DNA of 64,000 nucleotides from Cenarchaeum symbiosum A. Its GTDB lineage: Archaea; Thermoproteota; Nitrososphaeria; Nitrososphaerales; Nitrosopumilaceae. The notes under the pieces are model-generated. The model ran no database searches. It saw only the letters and a program-made list of their open reading frames with translations, and was not told the origin of the DNA. This document shows, in pieces, positions 36,343 through 44,690 of the stretch. The stretch is from the NCBI GenBank assembly GCA_000200715.1, contig DP000238.1:62964-126963 (forward strand), written 5' to 3'. The stretch's first letter is position 1; the number at the start of each line of letters is the position of its first letter. The position numbers were made by a program, and so were the translations under genes.

Positions 36343-36510
36343 ATGGCCACCTGCAGCGAGTGCGACGGCAGCATACACGTGCCGGCAGACTCCCTAGAAG
36401 GCGAGATAGTGACCTGCCCCGAGTGCGGTGCCGGCTTTGAGCTGGTAAAGACACAGGAGGGTTTTGAGCTCAAGCCTGCCCAGACGGTGGGCGAGGACTG
36501 GGGGCAGTGA
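36343..36510 (+). CDS. lysW: LysW-type amino-group carrier protein
   Basis: A 55-residue acidic protein starting MATCSECDGSIHVPADSLEG, with two CxxC zinc pairs (TCSEC and TCPECGAG) and ending TVGEDWGQ. LysW carries alpha-aminoadipate or glutamate on its C-terminal glutamate during lysine/arginine synthesis. The overall match to LysW is strong, including the acidic EDWG tail and the lysX gene starting four bases inside its stop (GTGA). The final residue is Gln (CAG) rather than the usual Glu, which is odd because the Glu side chain is the normal attachment site. Confidence 0.9.
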   Translation: MATCSECDGSIHVPADSLEGEIVTCPECGAGFELVKTQEGFELKPAQTVGEDWGQ

Positions 36511-37355
36511 CCCGCTGCCTCACAGTCCTGTATGATACCATACGGTGGGAGGAAAAGGCGCTCCTAGAGGCGGGCAAGAAAAAGGGCGCCGACGTTCGAA
36601 TGGTCGACTGCAAAAAGCTCGCCCTTGACCTTGACGGGGATTCAGGTACGGAATACGGGACAGTGTTGCAGCGCTGCGTAAGCTATTACAGAAACGTACA
36701 CTCGACGGCAGCCCTCGAAGGTATGGGCGTCCCGGTGATAAACTGCCTAAGAACGGGCATGCTCGCCGGCAACAAGTTGTACACCCACATGCTATTACGA
36801 AAGAAAGGTGTGGCGACTCCCGCCGCTACTGTTGCATTCTCGAGGGAGGCCGCCCTCGAATCACTTGACAAGGGTGGATACCCCCGGGTGATAAAACCGA
36901 CAGTAGGCAGCTGGGGCCGTATGATAGCAAAGCTCAACGACCATGATTCTGCCGAGGGCATAATGGAGCTGCGGGACGGGATGTACCCGATATATCAGAT
37001 ACACTACCTGGAGGAGTTCGTAAAGAGGCCCCCGAGGGATATACGGGTGATAATGGTCGGCGACAAAGCGGTAGCCGCAATATACAGGTACTCTGGTGAT
37101 GACCACTGGAAGACCAACATGGCGCTGGGAGGTAGGGCAGAGCCCTGCCCCGTGGGCCAGGAATTAGAGGAAATATGCATAAAGGCAAAAGATGCAGTAG
37201 AGGGCCAGATAGTCGGCGTCGACCTCATGGAAAGCGATGAAAGGGGATACGTGGTCCATGAAGTAAACAACACTACCGAATACAAGAATACTGTAAGGGT
37301 CTGCGAGGTGGATATCCCCTCTCTGATGATCGACTACGCGCTGGACAGGTGCTAA
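36507..37355 (+). CDS. lysX: LysX/RimK-type ATP-grasp ligase
   Basis: A 282-residue ATP-grasp ligase, GTG start overlapping the lysW stop. Key regions are NCLRTGMLAGNKLYTHMLL (substrate side), VIKPTVGSWGRMIAKL (ATP binding) and VVHEVNNTTEYKNTV (metal/ATP). It would join alpha-aminoadipate or glutamate to the C-terminus of LysW; the NTTEYKN segment places it among LysX/ArgX proteins. Which amino acid is used, or whether both are, is not resolved here. Confidence 0.93.
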   Translation: MTRCLTVLYDTIRWEEKALLEAGKKKGADVRMVDCKKLALDLDGDSGTEYGTVLQRCVSYYRNVHSTAALEGMGVPVINCLRTGMLAGNKLYTHMLLRKKGVATPAATVAFSREAALESLDKGGYPRVIKPTVGSWGRMIAKLNDHDSAEGIMELRDGMYPIYQIHYLEEFVKRPPRDIRVIMVGDKAVAAIYRYSGDDHWKTNMALGGRAEPCPVGQELEEICIKAKDAVEGQIVGVDLMESDERGYVVHEVNNTTEYKNTVRVCEVDIPSLMIDYALDRC

Positions 37356-37356
37356 G

Positions 37357-38481
37357 TTGGACAACTCGTTTGCCGTCACGCCGCGCTTTGCTGTCAAGAT
37401 GCTAGAAAAGGCGCTCAGATTGTACACCCCGTCCATGGCAGAAAAGCCAATGGCCGAGTTTCTCGCCGATAAATGCGACGACCTGGGATTCGAGGATATA
37501 ACCATAGACGATGTCGGGAATATCATAGCCACCAGGGGCAGCGGCCCGCCCCATGTCATGCTCTGCGGCCACATGGATGTCGTTCCCGGCAAGGTTAGGG
37601 TGAGAAGGGACGGGGACCGCCTGTACGGCAGGGGCGCATCCGACGCAAAAGCTCCCCTCATGGCCATGCTATTTGCAGCCGCTGCAATGCCGCACGACGG
37701 GGGCACCGTCAAGTTTGTAGGAGCAGTGGATGAAGAGGGCAACGCGACCGGGATAAAGCATCTCGTAAAGCAGGACTTGGACGTCGATTATGCCGTATTC
37801 GGCGAGCCTAGCGGGCTCCGGCAGGTGACCATCGCGTACAAGGGAAGGCTTGCTATAAACCTCAGAATCAGCGCTGAAGACAGCTCACACGCCAGCGCCC
37901 CCTGGCTCTCAAAGAATGCTATCGAGGAGGCGATGCTCTTCTGCGGGGCCCTGCGAGAAGAGCTGGGTACAGGCCAGGAGGGCCGATCAAAGGGGATGAT
38001 GCTCACGTCAGCTCTGACCGAGATTAAAGGCGGGACAAGCCACAATGTGACTCCCAAGGAATGTGAGGCGGTAATGGATATACGCGTGCCCGTCGATGCT
38101 ACCTGCAAGGGTGTCGAAGAGAGGATATCAAAATCGGTAAAGCGGATCTCTAGAGAGCGCGGCATAGAGGCGTTCTATTCGATACTGGACGAGACCGACC
38201 CGTTCGAGGCGCCACATGATTCTCCCCTTGTGCGCTCGTTCAACCTCGGTGTAATGGACGTAGAGAAGTGCCGCCCCACATTAATACGAAAGACCGGCAC
38301 CGGAGACATGAACGTAGTGGGTAACAGGCTCGGCATACCTGTCGTCACCTACGGGCCCGGCGACCCGCACCAGGCGCATACAATAAACGAGATGGTGTCC
38401 ATATCGGAATATCTTAGCGGGATAGAAGTGCTCAAGCGCATGCTGCACCACTTAAAAAGACTCCACGAGAGAAAGCGCTGA
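37357..38481 (+). CDS. lysK: LysK-type LysW-lysine/ornithine hydrolase (M20 peptidase family)
   Basis: A 374-residue M20 metallopeptidase with a TTG start two bases after lysX. Zinc ligands are in MLCGHMDVVPG and GRGASDAKAPLMAM, the catalytic Glu pair in GAVDEEGNATG, a further ligand in FGEPSGLRQ, and the final ligand in PGDPHQAHTINE. It would release lysine or ornithine from LysW at the end of the pathway. The stop overlaps the dph5 start by one base (TGATG). Confidence 0.92.
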   Translation: MDNSFAVTPRFAVKMLEKALRLYTPSMAEKPMAEFLADKCDDLGFEDITIDDVGNIIATRGSGPPHVMLCGHMDVVPGKVRVRRDGDRLYGRGASDAKAPLMAMLFAAAAMPHDGGTVKFVGAVDEEGNATGIKHLVKQDLDVDYAVFGEPSGLRQVTIAYKGRLAINLRISAEDSSHASAPWLSKNAIEEAMLFCGALREELGTGQEGRSKGMMLTSALTEIKGGTSHNVTPKECEAVMDIRVPVDATCKGVEERISKSVKRISRERGIEAFYSILDETDPFEAPHDSPLVRSFNLGVMDVEKCRPTLIRKTGTGDMNVVGNRLGIPVVTYGPGDPHQAHTINEMVSISEYLSGIEVLKRMLHHLKRLHERKR

Positions 38482-39518
38482 TGCTCTGGTTTGTCGGCAT
38501 GGGGCTGGCGGGAGCAGGGTCAATTCCGGCCGACGCAAAAAATGTTATAGAACAAGCCGAGATGGTATACCTGGAGGGATTTACCAGCATAGTCACAGAA
38601 TCCGACGAGCGTGCACTAGAAGAGATGGCCGGCGGCAAAATCATCCCGGCAAGGCGGTGGATGGTAGAAGATGGAAAAGAGATACTGGATAATGCGCGCA
38701 CAAAAAAAGTGGTGTTGGTATCCTACGGGGATCCGTATACTGCCACCACCCACATCGAGCTTAGGACCCGTGCTGCCGAATTGAATATCCCGACTGGCTC
38801 AATACATGCTGCATCGATACTGGCATCTGCAGTTGGCGAGTGCGGTCTCCACCATTACAAAATGGGCAGGACTGCCACTGTAACCCGCGATCCGCGGGCT
38901 GCATCCACCCCGTACAGAATAATATACGAGAATCTTGTATCGGGGAGCCACACGGTCCTGCTTCTAGAATATGACCAGGACGGGGGCTTTTTCCTTGACC
39001 CGGGGGATGCGCTGGGCCTCCTGATTGAATATGAAAAGGAGCAAAGAAGGGGCGTCATAACAGACGAATTGTTTGCCGTGATAGCCTCTAGAATAGGCAT
39101 GAAAGGGCAGTCGATAGTGGCGGGCCGCATATCGTCCCTGAAAGGGTATGACTTTGGGGCCCCTCCCCATGCAGTGATAATCCCCGGGGGCCTGCACTTT
39201 ACAGAATCAGAGGCGCTGTCGGCCTCTGCCAAATGTCTCGATGCCCCGTCGGATAATTCTGAGCGCATGCCAAGCATACCACAGCAGATGGTCAAAAAGT
39301 ATGTCCCCATGGTAAGAGACGCAATGAAAACAATAGAGGCTCTAGAGGACAACCCTCCAGAGTATGGCCATGTACTGGAGAATGCGGGGCACTATCTCCG
39401 GGATGCTGAGGAGTTCATGGGCAAAGGAGAGGGCGAGCTGGCCGTGCTCAGCGTGGGATACGCGGACGGCCTGGTGGACGCGCTAAGAATGGCGCGCGGG
39501 ATAGACAGGGTGCAATGA
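38481..39518 (+). CDS. dph5: Diphthine synthase fused to a DUF357-like domain
   Basis: Residues 1-255 are a SAM-dependent tetrapyrrole-methylase-fold protein with the Dph5 signature (MLWFVGMGLAGAGSIPADA, YLEGFTSIV, VSYGDPYTATTH). It methylates EF-2 on the way to diphthamide. Residues about 265-345 are an extra helical domain ending AVLSVGYADGLVDALRMAR, which matches the DUF357 pattern. Normal Dph5 is about 260 residues, so this is a fusion. It overlaps lysK by one base. Confidence 0.9.
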   Translation: MLWFVGMGLAGAGSIPADAKNVIEQAEMVYLEGFTSIVTESDERALEEMAGGKIIPARRWMVEDGKEILDNARTKKVVLVSYGDPYTATTHIELRTRAAELNIPTGSIHAASILASAVGECGLHHYKMGRTATVTRDPRAASTPYRIIYENLVSGSHTVLLLEYDQDGGFFLDPGDALGLLIEYEKEQRRGVITDELFAVIASRIGMKGQSIVAGRISSLKGYDFGAPPHAVIIPGGLHFTESEALSASAKCLDAPSDNSERMPSIPQQMVKKYVPMVRDAMKTIEALEDNPPEYGHVLENAGHYLRDAEEFMGKGEGELAVLSVGYADGLVDALRMARGIDRVQ

Positions 39519-39546
39519 CTGCCCATACTGCATACACGGAGAATAG

Positions 39547-40155
39547 TTGGACGCCATAGACAATCTGATACTCTCGTCGATCTACGTGTCGTCACTTGAC
39601 GGCTCGGAGCCCCTGGCTGCCGCCCGCAAGAGCATGATACCCGAGGATATGCTCCAGGAGAGGATGGCCTCGCTTGCATCCAGGGGGGCGATAGAGAATA
39701 ACGCGCTTACAGAGCTTGGCAGGTCGTCTCTCCGGGTGGTCTTTGCCGGGGGCGTATTCGATATCATACACCCGGGGCACATACATACCTTGAACGCGGC
39801 AAAAAAGCTCGGCGACATACTGGTGGTGACTGTCGCCACCGACAGCACCGTAAAAAAGATGAAAAAGCACGCCCCCCTGCATACACAAGAGCAGAGGAAG
39901 GATCTCGTCTCTTCTTTACACATGGTGGACTTGTGCCTGGTAGGGGACGAGCGGGACATGTTTCGGACTGTAGAAAAGGTCCGGCCTGATGTCATAGCTT
40001 TAGGCTATGACCAGGTACACCAGGAGAAGTACGTTACAGACGGGTGCTCCAAGCTGGGCCTATCCATTGCTGTAGCCAGGCTGCAGTCGCCAGTGCCGGA
40101 GATATCAAGCTCGACGATAGAAAAAGAGTACGGCGAGGCCATACACGACACCTAG
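39547..40155 (+). CDS. ribL: RibL-like FAD synthase (cytidylyltransferase fold) with N-terminal helical domain
   Basis: A 202-residue protein from a TTG start. Residues 1-60 resemble a winged-helix-like segment. Residues 62-200 are a nucleotidyltransferase: VFAGGVFDIIHPGHIHTLNA (HxGH motif), then VVTVATDSTVKKMK and a variant of the ISSTxI motif in PEISSSTIEKEYG. Archaeal RibL makes FAD from FMN. Its stop meets the stop of the convergent riboflavin kinase, which makes the FMN, so the two flavin steps are encoded face to face. Related enzymes with other substrates are possible. Confidence 0.85.
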   Translation: MDAIDNLILSSIYVSSLDGSEPLAAARKSMIPEDMLQERMASLASRGAIENNALTELGRSSLRVVFAGGVFDIIHPGHIHTLNAAKKLGDILVVTVATDSTVKKMKKHAPLHTQEQRKDLVSSLHMVDLCLVGDERDMFRTVEKVRPDVIALGYDQVHQEKYVTDGCSKLGLSIAVARLQSPVPEISSSTIEKEYGEAIHDT

Positions 40156-40859
40156 TCTTCCTGTTCAAGGGGTATCCTTATGGTGATTTTTCCGCCGTCA
40201 TCCAGGCCGGTCTCCTTGCGGATATCGAGCTTTGAGATAAGCTCGACGGTAGATGAGCCATGGTGTGTCCTCTCTAATCTTATCAAATGGCACGGTATTG
40301 TCCCGTTTAGAGTTCCCGCAAAGCACTTGACCCATCCATAGCTTCTCTTTCCGTCTGTAAACCCGTCGATTATGGTGCCGTTCATGCCGTCGAGCCGGGC
40401 GATCTCTGGGCCGTGCTTTCTGTCCGTATCCACGTTTAGGGTGCCGGGAAACGGCACATAGCCCAGGCGCTCTTGGAACTGCCCGGTATACCCTTCTCTA
40501 GACATGTAATAGGCCCCTTCGTTCATGCCCGATACGAGCGTCCCCGTGATCTCTACATGGTCCGGCCTCGAGTGGAGGCTGTCGTGGAGTATATTGTATA
40601 CGCGGAGCAGCTCATGGCGGCCCTTGTCTGTCACCATTACGGATATGCCCTTGCCTTCGGCGTTTCTGGTTATCAGGCCCTCGTCTTCGAGCTCCCGGAG
40701 GTGCTGGGATGCTGCCTGCTGGGATATGCCCATGCGCCCGCCGAGGACAGCCGTGGTTATGCCAAAGTACGTGCTGCCAGCTCCCTGGGACAGCAGGTAT
40801 GCAAGCGTTAAAAGCTGGTGTATCTTGACGGGCAACTCATGAGACGCCAAGCTCGCCAA
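40152..40859 (-). CDS. ribK: CTP-dependent riboflavin kinase with winged-helix domain
   Basis: A 235-residue protein. Residues 15-90 form a winged helix-turn-helix (GGRMGISQQAASQHLRELED). Residues 100-230 are the archaeal riboflavin kinase core (ITGTLVSGMNEGAYYMSREG, PFPGTLNVDTD). The kinase uses CTP rather than ATP (known for the family). The HTH suggests flavin-responsive regulation (family knowledge, as in RbkR). The TTG start at 40859 (or 40850) overlaps the end of dnaG. Confidence 0.9.
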   Translation of the reverse strand: MASLASHELPVKIHQLLTLAYLLSQGAGSTYFGITTAVLGGRMGISQQAASQHLRELEDEGLITRNAEGKGISVMVTDKGRHELLRVYNILHDSLHSRPDHVEITGTLVSGMNEGAYYMSREGYTGQFQERLGYVPFPGTLNVDTDRKHGPEIARLDGMNGTIIDGFTDGKRSYGWVKCFAGTLNGTIPCHLIRLERTHHGSSTVELISKLDIRKETGLDDGGKITIRIPLEQED

Positions 40860-41982
40860 ACGACTTGATAGTCAGCCCGTGCGAGTTTGCAAGCTTGGCG
40901 GACCTGTGCCCTATAACGCATTTTACGCCGGCGTTTCTTGCAGCCTCTAGCAATCTCTGGGTGACTATCCCGTCTAATACCAGGTATTTTAGCCCGGACT
41001 GTTTTGACAGCTTTGTCACCAGCTCGCTTATCGGCACGCGAAACGCCTCCTTTCTGTCATCGTCAAGAGCCACTGCCTCGAGCGTCTCGTTTAACCCGGG
41101 GTATATCGATGATGCGACCTCGGCTATCGGCTTGTCCGCTTCGTCTTTTAGCTTTGCAGGTTCAAGCTCTTCTCTGATCTTTGCCGCTATCGGGTCTAGT
41201 ATCTCGGCTATCCTCTGTGGGGTGAGCTCTTCTACTTCGGTATCCGGGTCTGCGCGGATGCTCTCATCTACGCTGACTAGCGTCTTGAGCTCCTTTAGGA
41301 TAAAGCCACCCGACCTGTCTCCATCCATGAATGCCACCACTCTGTCCTTGGAATCGCATATTTCCTTTATCGATTCGTCTATCTTGGCACCCTCTATGGC
41401 CAAAGCATTGTCATAGCCTGCGCGAAGTAGGTTTATCACATCCGCCCTGCCCTCTACCAGGATTATCCAGTTGGAGGAGTGTATTCCGGGGCTGCAGGCA
41501 AGTTTTGCCGGGCCGAACGACTGGACCTTGCCGTGGCTTGCCCCTTCGTGCACATCCTTGAGCATGGTATCTCCCTCGCTTACCGTCTTTGTGACCCATT
41601 TCTGTTTTATCTCCTTTGCGCGCCGGACGATATCGTCCTTTTTTGCCGCCCTTACATCGTCTATCGATTCGAGGCTGAACTTGCAGTCAAATGGCCCCAC
41701 CTTGTCTATGCTCTCTATCGATGCGGCAATCAGGGCGCATGTATCTATGTCGGTGCTAGTGGGCACAAGGACACTGCCGTGCGTCTTGTTGACGGCCTGG
41801 CGCGCGGTGGCATCTATCCTGCCTATTTTGGACAGTCGCTGAAGCTCGTTTAGGTTCATCTCCGGACCAAGCAGACCCTCGGTCTGTCCGTAGATGGCAC
41901 CCATCACATCTTCGCGTTCGATGAGCCCGTCGACTTCATAGGATAGCTTAACGTGATACTTGACAATCCCCGATTGAGGCAA
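40837..41982 (-). CDS. dnaG: Archaeal DnaG-type primase
   Basis: A 381-residue archaeal DnaG. An N-terminal domain (KYHVKLSYEVDGLIEREDV, then LNELQRLSKIGRIDA) precedes the Toprim domain at about 165-260: catalytic Glu in NWIILVEGRADV and the DxD in VVAFMDGDRSGGF. A C-terminal domain of roughly 100 residues follows. In archaea it associates with the exosome and can prime in vitro. The TTG start is supported by an AGGAGGG site seven bases upstream. Two shortened paralogues lie at 56462-57286 and 60154-60900. Confidence 0.95.
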   Translation of the reverse strand: MPQSGIVKYHVKLSYEVDGLIEREDVMGAIYGQTEGLLGPEMNLNELQRLSKIGRIDATARQAVNKTHGSVLVPTSTDIDTCALIAASIESIDKVGPFDCKFSLESIDDVRAAKKDDIVRRAKEIKQKWVTKTVSEGDTMLKDVHEGASHGKVQSFGPAKLACSPGIHSSNWIILVEGRADVINLLRAGYDNALAIEGAKIDESIKEICDSKDRVVAFMDGDRSGGFILKELKTLVSVDESIRADPDTEVEELTPQRIAEILDPIAAKIREELEPAKLKDEADKPIAEVASSIYPGLNETLEAVALDDDRKEAFRVPISELVTKLSKQSGLKYLVLDGIVTQRLLEAARNAGVKCVIGHRSAKLANSHGLTIKSFGELGVS

Positions 41983-41989
41983 TAGTTTA

Positions 41990-41996
41990 CCCTCCT
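41990..41996 (-). promoter_or_regulatory. Ribosome-binding site of dnaG
   Basis: Minus-strand AGGAGGG seven bases before the TTG codon at 41982. It decides in favour of the TTG start. Confidence 0.65.
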
Positions 41997-42689
41997 GATT
42001 AACATGGTAGGGGCCCCAACTATTGGATATATGTGCCTATCGCCGGAAATACCGCCTTGGTGCCGGGCCGATCAGGGTCTGGGATGGGCGCCGGGGGTCT
42101 GGACGGGGCTGCAAAAGTGCCGTACTGCCGGCCTTGGGGGCCGCGGCTGGTTGGACACGGGGCCCTGCAGATCTGGTACAAGTATCCCGGGGTGGATCTG
42201 GAGGCTGGTCTCTGCTTGCTAAATAACGATCCGTATTAGGCAGTCATACCTCACGACAACTTGATCGGCGGAACGGTACACGGGTATCGAAATTGCGGAA
42301 GATGGCCGAGCCCTGGGAGAGTGCAGGTTCTGCATGTTGAGCTGGTTCAGAGTATCACCGGGCGGATGGACAGAGTTGAATGTACGATCAAGTGAGGCAA
42401 GAGCTGGCTAACGATGCCGTTTCATAACTCGTAATGCCTCTGGGAAGGCGACCTCCAAGAAAGATGAAGTGTGATTCCAGGCCATCCGTAATACATCTGA
42501 ATGGCCCCTGACGGCCTCATCTAATGGAATTATGAGGGTGGATTGTTCATGGTTTTTGCCTGCACGGCTAGAACGGGTTTGAACCTAATGCGGGGCAGCC
42601 GTGCCGTCACCCTGGCCGTATTTCTTACCCTGAGCTGCATGGAACAGCTATATCTCGGCCAATAAATAGAAAAACAAAGAGATGCGGAC
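41997..42689. other. Long intergenic stretch, no convincing gene
   Basis: About 690 bases between dnaG and the Fe-S carrier. Three overlapping plus-strand frames of about 70 codons near 42004-42239 exist because the segment is GC-rich and stop-poor; none looks like protein. A pair ACTTGATCG / CGATCAAGT (42259-42267 and 42385-42393) forms an inverted repeat about 125 bases apart, and the same ACTTGATCGG recurs at 43079, at the edge of the IS remnant. No tRNA or known RNA was seen. Confidence 0.45.
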
Positions 42690-43040
42690 TTATTCAGTGC
42701 TGAATGAGTGACCGCAGGAGCATGACTTGGTAACGTTGGGGTTGTTGATCTTGAACCCAGAGCCCATCAGGCTCTCGATATAGTCAACGCTGGCCCCGTT
42801 CAGGTGGTCCTGACTGTAGCTGTCAACGAGGAGTTTTACACCGGATTCCTCTATGACGGTGTCGTCCTCCTCGGCAGTCTTTTCAAAGCCCATGCCATAG
42901 GATAGGCCGGAACAGCCTCCCCCCTGGACGTAAACCCGGAGGTACTGGGACTGTTCGCCTTCTTCTGACATGAATTCCTTGATCTTGGCTGCGGCCTTTT
43001 CTGTGACCGTTACCATTTTGGTGGTCTGTTCTGTTGCCAT
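42690..43040 (-). CDS. A-type iron-sulfur carrier (IscA/ErpA family)
   Basis: A 116-residue protein with the three conserved cysteines of A-type carriers: GGGCSGLSYGMGF in the middle and SCSCGHSFS at the end. It accepts and delivers Fe-S clusters. The length is typical for the family. Minus-strand GTTTATTACG, about 30-40 bases before the ATG at 43040, is a likely TATA box. It is the last clear core gene before the mobile/defence region. Confidence 0.95.
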   Translation of the reverse strand: MATEQTTKMVTVTEKAAAKIKEFMSEEGEQSQYLRVYVQGGGCSGLSYGMGFEKTAEEDDTVIEESGVKLLVDSYSQDHLNGASVDYIESLMGSGFKINNPNVTKSCSCGHSFSTE

Positions 43041-43092
43041 TGTGCTCTTAGCATCGCACCTGAATCGTAATAAACCTTACTTGATCGGCCGC

Positions 43093-44188
43093 GTGAGAGT
43101 TTAAGTTAGGCACGGAATCCGGTCCCCATACCGAAAGATCCACTGATTATGAGATCGCATTATCCATGTGGGCCCCGATGTCATGCTGCTGCGCATGGAG
43201 CTTGCCCGTGCGGTAGAGCTGGAGAAGGGATACGAGGCCACGATGCAGGAGAATGACAAGCGTACCGCCGAGCTCGAGGCGGCCGTGGCTGGATTGACGG
43301 CGGATCTGGCAGCCTACCAGAAGAGCGCCCGAGGGACTGATGACAGGCTCTAGGAGGCTGCTGAAAAGTTGCAGGAAGCCGGCAAAAGGATCCGGGAGCT
43401 CAAGTAGGAGAACCGCAGCTGCGGGGCGGCGGGCGCGCCGCAGAAAAGCCCAGCTACCAGCCGGGGGACCCTGCGGGGACGAGGGCCGCGAGCTGCTCCG
43501 GCGGCTCGAGCAGGGAGGGTACGGGGATGGGTGTAAGGCGGCAGGACTGGGCAGGGACTGAGGGGCAGCATCGCCGCCCTCATGTCTGTTCTGCAATAAA
43601 CTGTACACGGTGGTGCTCATGGATGGGAGCCGGTCGATGCAGGTCCCCGTGCTTCTCTTCCCGCAGGGCATGAAGATCGTCTGCAGCGGGCCTGGATCGT
43701 ACAAGATATTCCCCGTCATGCAGAGCTGCTGGGCGCACATACTCCGGGATGCCAAGGGTACGGCACAAGATGTTACCTCACAGGAGCTGTGCGGCAGGCT
43801 GTGCATGGTATACTAGGATGCCAAGGCGGCAAGGTAGGCCGAAGTATGCGGCATAGGGGCCGAGTTCGTCGTACAGGGGCTGGATGCCCGGACGCGCGGG
43901 CTGGCAAAGGTCTACACGGAGGCGTGCCATACGCCTTGGCAAGAAGCTGGCGAATGCCGAGCCGAACCTGTTTACCTTCCTGTTCTACCACGACATTCAG
44001 CCGGCCAACAACGCCGCCAAGCGGGCCATCAAGGCAATCATAAGGCAGGGGAGGTGCAGGGAGCAGCTCAAGACGGCTGGGGGCATGATGACGTTCAGCG
44101 TGCTTATGGCGTACCTGCTCACGTGGAAGCAGCAGGACACATCGATCCGGGTGGGTATATTAGCACAGATCCGAACCTAAACTCTCAC
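43093..44188 (+). mobile_element. Decayed IS66-like insertion element, copy 1
   Basis: The element is bounded by an inverted repeat: GTGAGAGTTTA at 43093-43103 against TAAACTCTCAC at 44178-44188. Inside, broken frames read in order as an IS66-type transposase: an N-terminal coiled coil (43183 onward), a central region with SCWAHILRDAKG near 43725-43770, and the C-terminal FTFLFYHDIQPANNAAKRAI ending at 44180. Several in-frame stops (for example at 43351 and 43405) and frame changes show it is inactive. Confidence 0.75.
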
Positions 44189-44196
44189 ACAACATT

Positions 44197-44554
44197 GTGA
44201 GTGTTTACCCTATGATCACTGACGCGATGCCCTCCTCGATCGACGTCTTCTGCCTCTTCCACGTCTCCAGGCAGGACAGGAGTACGCTGAACAGCTTCAT
44301 GCCTCCGACTGATTTGAGCTGCTCCCTGCACCTCCCTGCCGTACGGCCGCCTTGAGGGCCGTCCCGGCCGCGTTGTTGGTCGGCTCGACGTCCTCGTACC
44401 TGAGGAACGTGAACAGGTGCAGCTGTGCGTTCTTCAGCTTGGTGGCAAACCTGACTCCAAGCCGTTGTCGGAGCCCATGGGGGTGATGCGCGATCATATT
44501 GTATGGATCTTTAGGTCAGGTGCCGTCAAATCCATGCGTGGGGTAAACACTCAC
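44197..44554 (-). mobile_element. Deleted IS66-like element, copy 2 (MITE-like)
   Basis: A 358-base element with perfect 14-base terminal inverted repeats, GTGAGTGTTTACCC at 44197-44210 and its complement at 44541-44554. The minus strand retains only the transposase C-terminus (FTFLRYEDVEPTNNAAG, then after a frame change FSVLLSCLETWKRQ). It lies tail to tail with copy 1, eight bases away, and both end in a shared CACACAACATT. It is too short to encode an active transposase. Confidence 0.75.
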
Positions 44555-44570
44555 ACAACATTACACCCAA

Positions 44571-44580
44571 GATTTAATAA
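44571..44580 (+). promoter_or_regulatory. TATA box ahead of the 44.6-47.4 kb pair
   Basis: GATTTAATAA centred 28 bases before the ATG at 44604, just outside the right end of the second IS remnant. It suits a leaderless start at 44604. Confidence 0.5.
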
Positions 44581-44603
44581 CATGCTTCCCTGTTCTTGGG
44601 CAG

Positions 44604-44690
44604 ATGTCTAAGCAAGCAAACATACAGACAACTTTGTCAAGTATCACGGTACTCTCTACGGGCAAGGGTGTGCAGGTAGATGGGTCATAA
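44604..44690 (+). CDS. Short leader ORF, possibly the start of the next gene before a frameshift
   Basis: Twenty-eight codons reading MSKQANIQTTLSSITVLSTG..., beginning exactly where a leaderless transcript from the 44571 TATA box should start. Its TAA lies inside the start of the 44680 frame (ATGGGTCATAA). Either it is a short leader peptide, or the true N-terminus of the 146-residue protein separated by a frameshift. Confidence 0.4.
   Translation: MSKQANIQTTLSSITVLSTGKGVQVDGS

Noticed and set aside
42004..42239. Three overlapping plus-strand ORFs of about 70 codons
   Set aside because: Their existence in several frames reflects GC-rich, stop-poor DNA; none shows a protein-like pattern.
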